Positions 7,176 through 14,565 of a DNA stretch of 24,363 nucleotides are shown piece by piece; positions within the stretch are counted from its first letter, which is position 1; each line of letters starts with the position of its first letter. The stretch covers positions 1 through 24,363 of IMG/VR virus record IMGVR_UViG_3300009152_000200. The stretch is one strand, 5' to 3'. The DNA comes from a virus. The notes under the pieces were generated by a model. The model was not told the origin of the DNA. It did not search any database and saw only the letters and a program-made list of their open reading frames with translations. The translations under genes and the position numbers were made by a program.

Positions 7176-9508
7176 TGGATGAACTTGGCGAACTTATCTT
7201 AGGGAAAAAGCCAGAATCCAAATCTTCTGTCATTTCTGACCAATTATTAGATAGTTTGAAGCGTGTTGAAAGTGGCAAAGACCCTTTTGCTATTAACAAA
7301 CAAACTAAGGCTATGGGCGCGTATCAGTTCATGCCTGATACTGTCCAAATGCTTCATAAGCAAGGGATTAAATTTAACCCCTTTGACGAACAAGAAGCCC
7401 GTGGCGCAGCCAAAACATATCTTGAGCAATTGGTGCAACGCAACGGTGGCGATGTCAATAAAGCATTAGCCCAATATGGTGGCTTTGTTACTAAAGACCC
7501 GTCAGCGTATGTTGGCAAGGTCATGCAAGGCACAGCCCAACAACAAGCCCCTGAAGATGAATTAGGGGCAATGATTCTTGGTAAGCAAACAACACAACCT
7601 ATGCAGACAAGTTCTGCTGGTGGCGGTCGTGGGTCGTACGCAGGATTTAATCCTGAAGCTAAAGCAGCGGCTGAAGCACAATCAACCCGTGGCCCAATGG
7701 CATCAAGCGGAAATGTAGCTATTGATTTAGCCAATCAGTTCCAACAAAGCAGAAAGAATTTGCCAGGCTTATTGGCTTCAACAGCCGATGTGGTTGCTGG
7801 TGCGCCATCCGCTATTGCGGGAACGGTTGGTTATGGTGCTGGACGCCTTTTTGGTTTATCACCTGAACAAGCTACAGAAGCCTCACAAAAACTTGCTGGC
7901 GCACTTGCCGAGCCTGTTGGGCGCATGACTGGCTTGTCTCAAACAGAAGGTTATCGTCAAGCGTTGCCAACTAAGATCATGGAATACATTGGTCAAAACA
8001 TTGGCGAAGGCGCACAGTCAATAGCACAAAAATTTGGCGTTCCTGTTGCTGACGTTGAAAACGCTATCAATGCTAGTTTGATGGCGGGTGGCGCGGTTGC
8101 GCCAAAAATAGGTAGAGGATTTAAATCTGCGGCTGCTGAACTTGATTTGCAAAAACAATTTCAAGCCAAGGGTGGTTTGCAAAGTGCTGGTGCTGCTGCG
8201 ACAACTGATCAAGCGGCTGTTAATGCAATGCTTGCTAAAGCTAGTCCTGAATTGCAAAACGAAATAAAGTCCACACCTGTTAATCAGATTAATATGCCAG
8301 CCCTTGAGCGTCATGTTGAGGCTGATACGTTGCCTGTGCCTGTGCGTTTAACCCGTGGTCAAGCTACTCAAGATATAAATTTGCTTTCTGACGAAATGAA
8401 CATGAGGGGCAAAAACCCTGACTTGGCTAATCGTTTTAATGAGCAAAACGGCAAATTGATTGAAAACATGAACGCCATTAGGGACAAAGCCGCCCCTGAT
8501 GTTTATGGCACAAATCATATTGAAAATGCAGAGACTGTTATTAATGCTTACAAAGCTCTTGATGACACAAGGACTGCTGACATTTCTGCTAAATACAAAG
8601 CGCTAAAAGATGCCGCTGGCGGTGACTTTCCTATTGATGGAAAACAATTTGCCATTAACGCTGAAAAAATGTTGGGAAAAGACCTTAAAACAGATTTTCT
8701 GCCGCCCGCTATTGCCAAACAATTAGAACGCTACAAAAGTGGCGAAACAATGACGTTTGAAAATTTTGAGGCCATGAGAACTAATCTGGCGGCAGAAATG
8801 CGTAAAGCAGAACGTTCAGGCGATGGTAACGCTAAATCCGCCTCTAGTATTGTTCGAACAGCATTGGAAGAATTGCCTTTGTCTGGTGAAGCTGAAGCCC
8901 TCAAGCCTTTAGCAAACGAAGCTAGAAGCGCGGCTAAAGCTAGGTTTGATATGTTGAAAAAAGACCCTGCTTATGAAGCCGCGGTCAATGATGCAGTACC
9001 TGATAAATTTATTAATAAATATATTATCAATGGCAACAAACGTGATTTGGAAGCGTTGACTGCACAGCTTGGCAAAGGTTCTGAAGGCCATCAAGCCGTG
9101 TCAGCGGCTGTGGTTAACTATCTTAAAGACAAAGCTGGTGTCATAAATGATAATGGCAACTTTAGCCAAGCAGGGTATAACAAAGCGCTTAAACAACTTG
9201 ATCCAAGATTGTTAGAGTTAGTTGACGGTGAGACTGCTCAACAACTTAGGGCTTTAGGTAATGTGGCTAGATACACACAAGCACAGCCTCGTGGAAGCTA
9301 CGTCAACCAATCCAATACATTTGTGGCGGGTGCAAAAGAGATGGCTAAAGGTGGGCTAGAAAAAGCGGCAAACGTGGCTGGTTTTGGTGGTGTTATTCCT
9401 TTGGGGACAATGACCCGTGAAGCCTTGGCAAATAGAGCCGCGGCAAAGCAAACCAAAGAATCTTTAAAGCCTGGCGCTGGCACTAAACTTTCAGACTTAG
9501 GAAAATAA
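7175..9508 (+). CDS. Ejection protein with N-terminal lytic transglycosylase domain
   Basis: 777 residues from the ATG at 7175. A GTG at 7172 is also possible, but GGAGG at 7164-7168 stands six bases from the ATG and only three from the GTG. Residues about 20-117 form an SLT-type lytic transglycosylase domain: likely catalytic Glu32 in RVESGKDPF, then KAMGAYQFMPDT and ALAQYGG. It would open peptidoglycan during DNA entry. After it come hydrophobic Ala/Gly-rich helices (about 190-310) and a long charged helical region to the end, as in large phage internal proteins. The motif DELGxxILGK occurs both at residue 2 and at residue 128, on either side of the SLT domain. Confidence 0.82.
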   Translation: MDELGELILGKKPESKSSVISDQLLDSLKRVESGKDPFAINKQTKAMGAYQFMPDTVQMLHKQGIKFNPFDEQEARGAAKTYLEQLVQRNGGDVNKALAQYGGFVTKDPSAYVGKVMQGTAQQQAPEDELGAMILGKQTTQPMQTSSAGGGRGSYAGFNPEAKAAAEAQSTRGPMASSGNVAIDLANQFQQSRKNLPGLLASTADVVAGAPSAIAGTVGYGAGRLFGLSPEQATEASQKLAGALAEPVGRMTGLSQTEGYRQALPTKIMEYIGQNIGEGAQSIAQKFGVPVADVENAINASLMAGGAVAPKIGRGFKSAAAELDLQKQFQAKGGLQSAGAAATTDQAAVNAMLAKASPELQNEIKSTPVNQINMPALERHVEADTLPVPVRLTRGQATQDINLLSDEMNMRGKNPDLANRFNEQNGKLIENMNAIRDKAAPDVYGTNHIENAETVINAYKALDDTRTADISAKYKALKDAAGGDFPIDGKQFAINAEKMLGKDLKTDFLPPAIAKQLERYKSGETMTFENFEAMRTNLAAEMRKAERSGDGNAKSASSIVRTALEELPLSGEAEALKPLANEARSAAKARFDMLKKDPAYEAAVNDAVPDKFINKYIINGNKRDLEALTAQLGKGSEGHQAVSAAVVNYLKDKAGVINDNGNFSQAGYNKALKQLDPRLLELVDGETAQQLRALGNVARYTQAQPRGSYVNQSNTFVAGAKEMAKGGLEKAANVAGFGGVIPLGTMTREALANRAAAKQTKESLKPGAGTKLSDLGK

Positions 9509-9509
9509 C

Positions 9510-10052
9510 ATGGCAGTTAATCTTGCACCCATTGGTAACGGTTTCCAATTCTTTACCAGCACAGGCATTCCCCTTAATGGTGGATATATCTACACCTACC
9601 AAGCTGGGTCTAGCACTCCTCTTGCCACTTACACAACGGCTGCTGGCACAATTGCCAACACCAACCCAATCCAATTAGGAACTGATGGTCGCCCCCCACA
9701 GGAGATTTGGCTGACTGAAGGTTACTCATACAAGTTCATCTTGACAGACTCAGCCGCTGTCCAGATTGCTACTTACGACAACCTGTATGGCATTTTGGGA
9801 ACAGCCGCAAGCACCAACCCAATTCCCTCTGGTGGCATCATCATGTGGTCTGGCTCTATTGGTTCTATCCCTGTTGGATATTACCTGTGTAACGGCTCTA
9901 ACGGCACACCAGACTTGCGTGACCGCTTTGTGGTGGGTTCTGGTAGTACCTATGCTGTGGGTAATACTGGAGGCTTTACGTCAAACGTAGCGGGTTCTGG
10001 CGGTACTAATCTGCCCTTGTACTATTCATTAGCATTCATTCAGAAAGCATGA
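9510..10052 (+). CDS. Short tail fibre with collar-type domain
   Basis: 180 residues. Residues about 1-95 form a virion-binding domain typical of podovirus fibres and tailspikes (GIPLNGGYIYTYQAGSSTPL, ATYT, PIQLGTDGRP, YKFILTDS). Residues about 103-150 resemble the phage tail-collar domain (SGGIIMWSGSIGSIPVGYYL, CNGSNGTPDLRDRF, VVGSG). A short end (LPLYYSLAFIQKA) follows. There is no long shaft, depolymerase or chaperone domain, so host binding must use this small tip or another protein. AGGAAAATAAC gives a ribosome site before the ATG. The protein is complete, since the stop is followed at once by the next gene. Confidence 0.85.
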   Translation: MAVNLAPIGNGFQFFTSTGIPLNGGYIYTYQAGSSTPLATYTTAAGTIANTNPIQLGTDGRPPQEIWLTEGYSYKFILTDSAAVQIATYDNLYGILGTAASTNPIPSGGIIMWSGSIGSIPVGYYLCNGSNGTPDLRDRFVVGSGSTYAVGNTGGFTSNVAGSGGTNLPLYYSLAFIQKA

Positions 10053-10053
10053 T

Positions 10054-10257
10054 ATGACTGAAATTGACTTGGTTGAATATGGCGTTCTTCGACAAAAGGT
10101 CGAATCTATGGAAGCCAAGATCAATAAAATGGAAACTCAGCTTGAAACCCTTATTGAACTGGCAAACAAAGGCCGCGGTGGTTTTTGGATGGGTATGGTT
10201 TTTGTGTCTGCTCTATCAACAATTTTGGGATACTTTAGCCATCAATGGTCAAAGTAA
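10054..10257 (+). CDS. Small coiled-coil plus single-membrane-segment protein (possible holin or lysis accessory)
   Basis: 67 residues. Residues 1-40 are a charged heptad-like helix (VLRQKVESMEAKINKMETQL), followed by GRGG and one membrane helix (FWMGMVFVSALSTILGYF) ending HQWSK. This layout resembles haemolysin XhlA-type phage proteins, which act with holins. The gene starts two bases after the tail-fibre stop and opens the lysis region. A role in lysis is inferred from topology and position only. Confidence 0.7.
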   Translation: MTEIDLVEYGVLRQKVESMEAKINKMETQLETLIELANKGRGGFWMGMVFVSALSTILGYFSHQWSK

Positions 10258-10261
10258 ATGA

Positions 10262-10549
10262 ATGCGTTGGCTTGTTGCATTTGCTTTAATACTTGCGCTT
10301 CAGACTGCTGGCAAAGATTTATGCAGCGTCCGTGAGTTTTATTCAATTGCTTGGTCAATACACAACCCTACTGAACGATATGAAAAGATGGCTGAGTGGC
10401 TTACAAAACATCAGAACTTATGCAAAAGTACCGACTTTGTCGTAATCTGGAACAATTTAAGTGAATGGGGTGGAACGTCAGACAGTCATGCGTTAAGAGG
10501 ACTGGTTATATCTGGCTACAAAGAGGCTCTTGAGCGAGAAAAAAAATGA
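10262..10549 (+). CDS. Small exported or membrane-anchored protein, unknown function
   Basis: 95 residues. The start MRWLVAFALILALQTAG is a signal peptide or membrane anchor without a lipobox. The rest is helical and polar, with two Cys (residues 21 and 54) that could form a disulphide outside the membrane, and ends KEALEREKK. It lies among lysis genes, so a spanin-like role was considered, but there is no proline-rich or coiled-coil periplasmic region and no lipoprotein partner. I do not recognise it. The last codons overlap the next start by four bases (ATGA). Confidence 0.7.
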   Translation: MRWLVAFALILALQTAGKDLCSVREFYSIAWSIHNPTERYEKMAEWLTKHQNLCKSTDFVVIWNNLSEWGGTSDSHALRGLVISGYKEALEREKK

Positions 10550-10785
10550 TACAAATGCACAAATGGTATCCGTTTGTGTATCCCAAAGAATACGATGTCA
10601 GGGCTATTGCTGTTGAAAAACGTGCCGAAAGATTGGAATTTGAACAACGACAGGCAGAAAAAGCGCAGAAAGTTCGTGATGTAGTTGAAGCGTATGACCT
10701 TGAGTTATACAACAAACGGGCAGAACAACATTCTGTTGAACTTGAAATGTTCAAAGACAGAAAGCAATTTGATAAATTTGCATAG
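10546..10785 (+). CDS. Small charged coiled-coil protein, unknown function
   Basis: 79 residues, beginning MIQMHKWYPFVYPKEYDVRA and then one long charged helix with many Glu, Lys, Gln and Arg (EKRAERLEFEQRQAEKAQKV). There is no membrane segment. It starts within the stop of the previous gene (ATGA). A second ATG at 10555 is possible. It stands in the lysis block next to holin candidates, but nothing in it shows a function. Confidence 0.65.
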   Translation: MIQMHKWYPFVYPKEYDVRAIAVEKRAERLEFEQRQAEKAQKVRDVVEAYDLELYNKRAEQHSVELEMFKDRKQFDKFA

Positions 10786-10793
10786 GAGTGAAG

Positions 10794-11039
10794 ATGGAAG
10801 ACATTAAAAGCAGATTGACTTATTCAGTTACTTTGATGGTTAGTGCCACTCTTTGTATATCTATTCTTGCTATGGTCACAGCGTTTATGCTTGGCCTCTG
10901 GGCAAAACAAGTTGATAACCATGAAATCTTTAAACTGATTAGCCCTGCTTTTCAGACGATTGTTGGTGGATTCATCGGACTGTTGGCGGGTGTAAAACTT
11001 TCGCACGATGAACATAAATGTAAACATTGCGGAGAATAA
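10794..11039 (+). CDS. Two-membrane-segment protein with Cys/His tail (holin candidate)
   Basis: 81 residues from the ATG at 10794. AGGAG at 10784-10788 is five bases before it and overlaps the alternative GTG at 10788, which rules that start out. Two hydrophobic helices are visible (about residues 12-36, SVTLMVSATLCISILAMVTA onward, and about 51-68, FQTIVGGFIGLLAGVKL). A charged tail HDEHKCKHCGE follows. Size and topology fit a class II holin. The CxxC/HxxC tail is unusual for a holin and may bind metal. The function is an inference. Confidence 0.7.
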   Translation: MEDIKSRLTYSVTLMVSATLCISILAMVTAFMLGLWAKQVDNHEIFKLISPAFQTIVGGFIGLLAGVKLSHDEHKCKHCGE

Positions 11040-11041
11040 AT

Positions 11042-11536
11042 ATGTTTGAAATGTTATCTGGTGGTTTGTTAGGTTCTATCTTTGGTGGCGTGTTTCGCCT
11101 TGCCCCTGAAGTATTAAAGTGGCTTGATAAAAAGAATGAGCGTGAGCATGAACTTGCCATGTTCAAGAATCAATGCGAACTAGAGCAAATGCGCGGTCAA
11201 CAGAAGTTGGCTGAGATTGGCGCACAGCGTGAGGCCGCAGTAGATGTGGGCGTGATGGATGCGTTTAACAGCGCTATTCAACAGCAAGCTGAGATGGTTA
11301 AAGCAGCGGGTGGATGGGTAGCCAGTATGTCGGCCTCTGTGCGCCCTGTGGTCACATATTGGGTCTTGTTAATTTACACATTTATCCATGTGTGGTTTTC
11401 TTACAACGCATGGTGTATGGGTTCGCCCCCAACCGAAGTGTTTAAAACAATGATGACACCAGACTTTTCTGCGCTGTTGTCAGGAACAATCAATTACTGG
11501 TTTCTTGACCGTACTTTAGCCAAGCGTGGTTTATGA
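11042..11536 (+). CDS. Holin-like protein resembling the three-TM GTA holin family
   Basis: 164 residues from the ATG at 11042, which has GGAG seven bases upstream; a TTG-led longer form is not needed. A short hydrophobic N-terminal segment (MLSGGLLGSIFGGVF) is followed by a long charged helix (about residues 28-70) and two C-terminal hydrophobic helices (VTYWVLLIYTFIHVWFSYNA and FSALLSGTINYWFLDRT). This layout is that of the family called holin of 3TMs for gene-transfer release. It would make holes that let the endolysin reach the wall. It overlaps the endolysin gene by four bases, which strongly supports a lysis role. Confidence 0.72.
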   Translation: MFEMLSGGLLGSIFGGVFRLAPEVLKWLDKKNEREHELAMFKNQCELEQMRGQQKLAEIGAQREAAVDVGVMDAFNSAIQQQAEMVKAAGGWVASMSASVRPVVTYWVLLIYTFIHVWFSYNAWCMGSPPTEVFKTMMTPDFSALLSGTINYWFLDRTLAKRGL

Positions 11537-11976
11537 ACTTAGAACTGGCAGCAACCCTCTGTCGCCAGTTTGAGGGGTTTAGGTCTAAGCCTTACCTATG
11601 CCCCGCTGGTATTCCTACCATTGGATATGGGTCAACTTACTATTCTGACGGGCGCAAAGTGACCTTGGGAGATGATCCTATGGACGAGTTTAACGCAAGA
11701 GCATTGCTCATGGCTGAACTCCAACACACTTATTTGCCTGGCGTTCTTCGGAACTGTCCCATCCTTGCATCTGATGAAAAGAAGTGCAATGCCATCGTAG
11801 ATTTTTGCTACAACCTTGGTGTTGGCAGACTGCAAACATCCACTTTAAAGCGCAAAATAAATGCTCAAGATTGGGATGGTGCTAAAGAACAATTGATGTT
11901 GTGGACTAAAGGCGGTGGTAAAGTACTGCCAGGTCTTTTAAAACGCAGACAAGCTGAATGCGCTTTGTTAAATTAA
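11533..11976 (+). CDS. Endolysin, GH24 lysozyme (muramidase)
   Basis: 147 residues, normal for a T4/P22-type phage lysozyme that cuts the MurNAc-GlcNAc bond. The catalytic pattern E-x8-(C/D)-x5-T is present as Glu14, Cys23 and Thr29 (FEGFRSKPYLCPAGIPTIGY). Cys at the middle position is as in several phage lysozymes. The C-terminal region WTKGGGKVLPGLLKRRQAE is the usual family ending. There is no signal peptide or SAR segment, so release needs a holin, in keeping with the holin-like gene it overlaps by four bases. Confidence 0.95.
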   Translation: MNLELAATLCRQFEGFRSKPYLCPAGIPTIGYGSTYYSDGRKVTLGDDPMDEFNARALLMAELQHTYLPGVLRNCPILASDEKKCNAIVDFCYNLGVGRLQTSTLKRKINAQDWDGAKEQLMLWTKGGGKVLPGLLKRRQAECALLN

Positions 11977-12006
11977 ATTGTCATAAATAATGTTTAAGGT
12001 GTTGAA

Positions 12007-12381
12007 ATGTCTAATATTCCAACATCTGATGATGCTGAGTTTTTTGCACAATCTGTGCAGAAATGGCAAAAGATTCTTAATCTAGCAGATTGGAGAATTG
12101 AAAAGGGCATGAAACCAGCAAAGGCTGCAATGGCCTCTGTTGAGTTCAATGACAATGCTAGGCTTGCCACTTACAGACTTGGTGATTTTGGTGCGGAAAA
12201 AATCACAAAAGAGTCATTAGACAAAACCGCACTTCATGAGTTACTTCATGTACTCCTACATGACTTAATGGTAACTGCCACAGACCCTAAATCCTCAGAC
12301 GAGGACATTGAGATGCAAGAGCATAGGGTCATCAATTTGCTAGAAAACTTACTGAGTAAGGATTGCAATGGGATCGAGTAA
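12007..12381 (+). CDS. HEXXH zinc-peptidase-like phage protein
   Basis: 124 residues. His77-Glu-Leu-Leu-His81 inside a hydrophobic helix (ALHELLHVLLHDL) is a zinc-metallopeptidase motif; Glu105 or His106 (MQEHRV) could be the third ligand. The first part (VQKWQKILNLADWRIEKG) is similar to what I know from small SprT-like or ImmA-like phage proteins. The protein is too short for a larger peptidase, has no signal peptide, and would work in the cytoplasm. The target is unknown. The ribosome site AAGG lies seven bases upstream. It overlaps the phosphoesterase gene by 14 bases. Confidence 0.7.
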   Translation: MSNIPTSDDAEFFAQSVQKWQKILNLADWRIEKGMKPAKAAMASVEFNDNARLATYRLGDFGAEKITKESLDKTALHELLHVLLHDLMVTATDPKSSDEDIEMQEHRVINLLENLLSKDCNGIE

Positions 12382-13357
12382 TCACAATGAAAAATGCACA
12401 GATGAGGAATTTATTGCCCTATGGCAAAAACACCAATCTGTTACAAAAGTAGCAAAGATTCTTCAGGTTTCAGAAAGGTCTGTAAATTACCGCAGACGCA
12501 ACATGGAAAAGTTCCATGAAACCAAGTTGCCAGCGTCAGATTTCAGAGGCGGTATTTATGATGCTAAACAGAAATCGCATTCGCCCTTGAAACAAATCAA
12601 TCTTGGCATAGAGAACGGCTCAGTCATCGTGTTCTCTGATGCTCACTTTATACCTGGTCAGCGTTCTACAGCCTTTAAAGGGCTTTTATGGGCTATTGAG
12701 GAGTTCAAACCCAAGGCTGTGATATGTAACGGGGATGCGTTTGACGGTGCGTCTATAAGCCGCCATGATGTGACTGAAATGCCTCAAACTTCTGTTATTC
12801 AAGAGTTAAAAGCTACGCAAGCTGCGTTGGATGAAATTGAGGAAGCCGCCAAAGCCGTAAGGCACAATGTAAAGCTAATCTTTACATGGGGCAACCATGA
12901 CATTCGATTTGGCAATCGTTTAGCACAACACGCACCACAATTTAAAGAAGTTCTAGGCTTTAAGTTGACGGACCATATTACCAATTGGGACTTTTGTTGG
13001 GCAGTATGGCCTACTGATAAGGTCATTATTAAGCACCGATACAAGGGCGGTATTCATGCAGCACACAACAACACTGTTAACGCTGGCGTATCTATTGTTA
13101 CTGGTCATCTTCACTCTCTAAAAGTCACGCCATTTAGTGATTACAACGGCAATCGGTTTGGCGTTGATACGGGAACACTTGCCGAACCAGATGGCCCACA
13201 GTTCACCTACTCTGAACTTAATCCCTCTAACCACAGGTCAGGCTTTGCAGTTCTGACCTTTTTTAATGGTCGATTGCTTTGGCCTGAGTTAGTCCATAAG
13301 TTTGGAGAAAACTTAATTGAGTTCAGGGGTGAGGTTGTTGATGTGAGCGCACTATGA
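12368..13357 (+). CDS. Calcineurin-like metallophosphoesterase with N-terminal helix-turn-helix
   Basis: 329 residues. Residues about 13-45 look like a helix-turn-helix (SVTKVAKILQVSERSVNYRR). The rest is a metallophosphoesterase with the full metal-binding set: D-x-H at Asp91/His93 (SDAHF), GD-x-x-D at 122-126 (GDAFD), GNHD at 175-178, and GHLH at 246-249. Such enzymes cut phosphodiester or phosphomonoester bonds. A helix-turn-helix fused to one suggests nucleic acid as a partner. AAGGA at 12358-12362, five bases before the ATG, supports this start inside the end of the previous gene. It ends in an ATGA junction with a 47-residue membrane protein gene. Confidence 0.9.
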   Translation: MGSSNHNEKCTDEEFIALWQKHQSVTKVAKILQVSERSVNYRRRNMEKFHETKLPASDFRGGIYDAKQKSHSPLKQINLGIENGSVIVFSDAHFIPGQRSTAFKGLLWAIEEFKPKAVICNGDAFDGASISRHDVTEMPQTSVIQELKATQAALDEIEEAAKAVRHNVKLIFTWGNHDIRFGNRLAQHAPQFKEVLGFKLTDHITNWDFCWAVWPTDKVIIKHRYKGGIHAAHNNTVNAGVSIVTGHLHSLKVTPFSDYNGNRFGVDTGTLAEPDGPQFTYSELNPSNHRSGFAVLTFFNGRLLWPELVHKFGENLIEFRGEVVDVSAL

Positions 13358-13497
13358 GTTCATGGCTTATCATTCTCACAGGGGCGATTTACGCCTATAT
13401 TGCTGGTGAACAGCTTATAAAAGAAAACCCCTACATGGCTATCGTGTACGCTGGGTACAGCTTTAGCAATGTGGGGTTATATCTGTTGGCAAAGTAA
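13354..13497 (+). CDS. 47-residue membrane protein
   Basis: Starts in an ATGA overlap with the phosphoesterase gene and ends with TAA at 13495-13497. It begins MSSWLIILTGAIYAYIAGEQ and ends SFSNVGLYLLAK, with one or two hydrophobic helices around a short polar turn (LIKENPYM). Small proteins of this design (IAxxYAGYxxxNxGLY) are common in phages of Proteobacteria but have no known function. The gene is the last of the rightward group and ends one base before the stop of the first leftward gene, so the two operons converge head-on without a spacer. Confidence 0.65.
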   Translation: MSSWLIILTGAIYAYIAGEQLIKENPYMAIVYAGYSFSNVGLYLLAK

Positions 13498-13716
13498 TTA
13501 AGCGTTATCGTCAAGGCCAGCTAAAACTACTTCTTCATCCTCTGTATCTTCTTCTTCAAAAATCTCAGAGTCGTAATCATCTTCAGAGTCATCGAGCCAG
13601 CCGTTTTGTTCTTGGTATTCAACAAATGCCTGAATGATTTTGATTTTATCAAAGTCATAGGTTTCAATTGTAATTTTCTCATTGCCAGTCCATCCGAATT
13701 CCATTTCAAATTTCAT
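13498..13716 (-). CDS. Small acidic protein, last gene of the leftward operon
   Basis: 72 residues from the ATG at 13714-13716, chosen because AAGGAG stands six bases before it; a longer form from 13734 would leave that site inside the gene. The N-terminal part (FEMEFGWTGNEKITIETYDF) looks like a small beta fold. The C-terminal third is very acidic (EDDYDSEIFEEEDTEDEE). Acidic tails of this kind occur in DNA-mimic and chaperone-like phage proteins, but I do not assign that role. It is separated from the zinc-ribbon gene upstream by about 55 bases and has its own strong ribosome site. Confidence 0.7.
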   Translation of the reverse strand: MKFEMEFGWTGNEKITIETYDFDKIKIIQAFVEYQEQNGWLDDSEDDYDSEIFEEEDTEDEEVVLAGLDDNA

Positions 13717-13770
13717 GATTTTCTCCTTGAGCAACCGATTGTTGCAATTAAATCCTAAGTGGGATTTATG

Positions 13771-13926
13771 TCAGCTAGGTGTCTTTCTACCTGTGTTTTT
13801 AGCTATCCAACAGGCTTGACAAATCCACTTATGCCCCATGTCAATCCCGCCCTCTGGCGGTTTACTTTTATCGCAAGAATTACAACATTTGTATTTATGT
13901 ACAGGGCTGTGAATCCCAAATTTCAC
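13771..13926 (-). CDS. 51-residue zinc-ribbon-like protein (GTG start)
   Basis: The frame opens with GTG at 13924-13926, overlapping the stop of the winged-helix gene (GTGA), and closes with TGA at 13771-13773. It has two Cys pairs, Cys15-x2-Cys18 and Cys36-x2-Cys39 (YKCCNSCDK and WICQACW), with 17 residues between them, the spacing of a zinc ribbon or knuckle. The end is basic (KNTGRKTPS). There is no in-frame ATG near the start. A clear ribosome site is missing, so translation probably depends on coupling to the gene before. The plus-strand frame across this stretch has no such features. Confidence 0.6.
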   Translation of the reverse strand: MKFGIHSPVHKYKCCNSCDKSKPPEGGIDMGHKWICQACWIAKNTGRKTPS

Positions 13927-14243
13927 TTCGTGCATTCCCATTCTCTTTCGCTTCTTCCTGAGTTTGATTTAACTGTGTTGCCTGTAAGCTGAATAAGCCC
14001 AAGCACTTTCATTTCGTTCAAGCGCCTGGCGACTTGGTTGCTGTCTAAGTTTGTAAATGCAGCAATCCCATCCTTGCCCAATGCGCCATATCTTTGGAGA
14101 CAATCCAAAATAAGCTGGTGATGTTGACCAACAACTTCCTTGATGGAGTCTGCCGCCTGAAACGAGGTCAAGGGATCGTTTGTGCGAACTCTTGGAAATT
14201 CTGGTGTGCCAAAAATCTTTTTAAATGCGTCTAAATATTCCAT
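13923..14243 (-). CDS. Small winged-helix DNA-binding phage protein
   Basis: 106 residues. The region RVRTNDPLTSFQAADSIKEV, then LDCLQRYGALGKDGIAAFT, then SNQVARRLNEMKVLGLI and TVKSNSGRSEREW, matches a small phage family I know by pattern: a helix-turn-helix (about residues 53-80) and a wing (about 80-98). It is probably a regulator or DNA-binding accessory. AGGA lies six bases before the ATG. There is an 82-base gap upstream to the SSB-tip gene, without a clear terminator, so it likely stays in the leftward operon. It is coupled to the zinc-ribbon gene by a GTGA overlap. Confidence 0.8.
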   Translation of the reverse strand: MEYLDAFKKIFGTPEFPRVRTNDPLTSFQAADSIKEVVGQHHQLILDCLQRYGALGKDGIAAFTNLDSNQVARRLNEMKVLGLIQLTGNTVKSNSGRSEREWECTK

Positions 14244-14325
14244 GTTATTTCCTAAAGTGGTGGGGGTACTAACTGCTCTTTCGCTAGCTTTCGGAAAAAA
14301 CTTTGCACAGCTTTCCCCCCGTTAA

Positions 14326-14565
14326 TCAAAATGGCAAGTCCTCATCGTCCTTGGGTAAGCCTTTAAATTCTTCCTTGGGCTTTGGTGTGTTTAGATAAGC
14401 CCAACCGTTCCAACCGCCCGCATCTGTCAAAGGCAAAGTGTCTAGCTTCAACATTGGGCCGTTCTTGGTCTCAATGACTGAGCCAATGGTTTGATAGCGG
14501 GTTTTCTCTTGACCGTCTTTGGTGTATTTACCAACGTTTACGGTGACTTCATATATTTTAGACAT
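14326..14565 (-). CDS. Small protein with an SSB-like acidic tip (probable ssDNA-binding or recombination accessory)
   Basis: 79 residues. A beta-rich core (KIYEVTVNVGKYTKDGQEKT, then YQTIGSVIETKNGPMLKLDT, then GGWNGWAYLN) is followed by a charged linker and the end KDDEDLPF. The acidic stretch closed by Pro-Phe is the hallmark of the C-terminal tip of bacterial SSB proteins (DDDIPF), which recruits DNA-repair partners. The core is shorter than a normal OB-fold SSB. The gene overlaps the exonuclease gene by eight bases and lies next to the annealing protein, so it belongs to the recombination set. DNA binding is an inference. Confidence 0.75.
   Translation of the reverse strand: MSKIYEVTVNVGKYTKDGQEKTRYQTIGSVIETKNGPMLKLDTLPLTDAGGWNGWAYLNTPKPKEEFKGLPKDDEDLPF

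Noticed and set aside
7354-7734. 126-residue minus-strand open frame opposite the transglycosylase protein
   Set aside because: It lies within a well-supported plus-strand gene, has no ribosome site, and its product is a mix of Ala, Pro and Cys without a domain.
13759-13992. 77-residue plus-strand frame over the zinc-ribbon gene
   Set aside because: It has no ribosome site and crosses two leftward genes. The minus-strand frame has paired cysteines and a coupled start, which is much better support.
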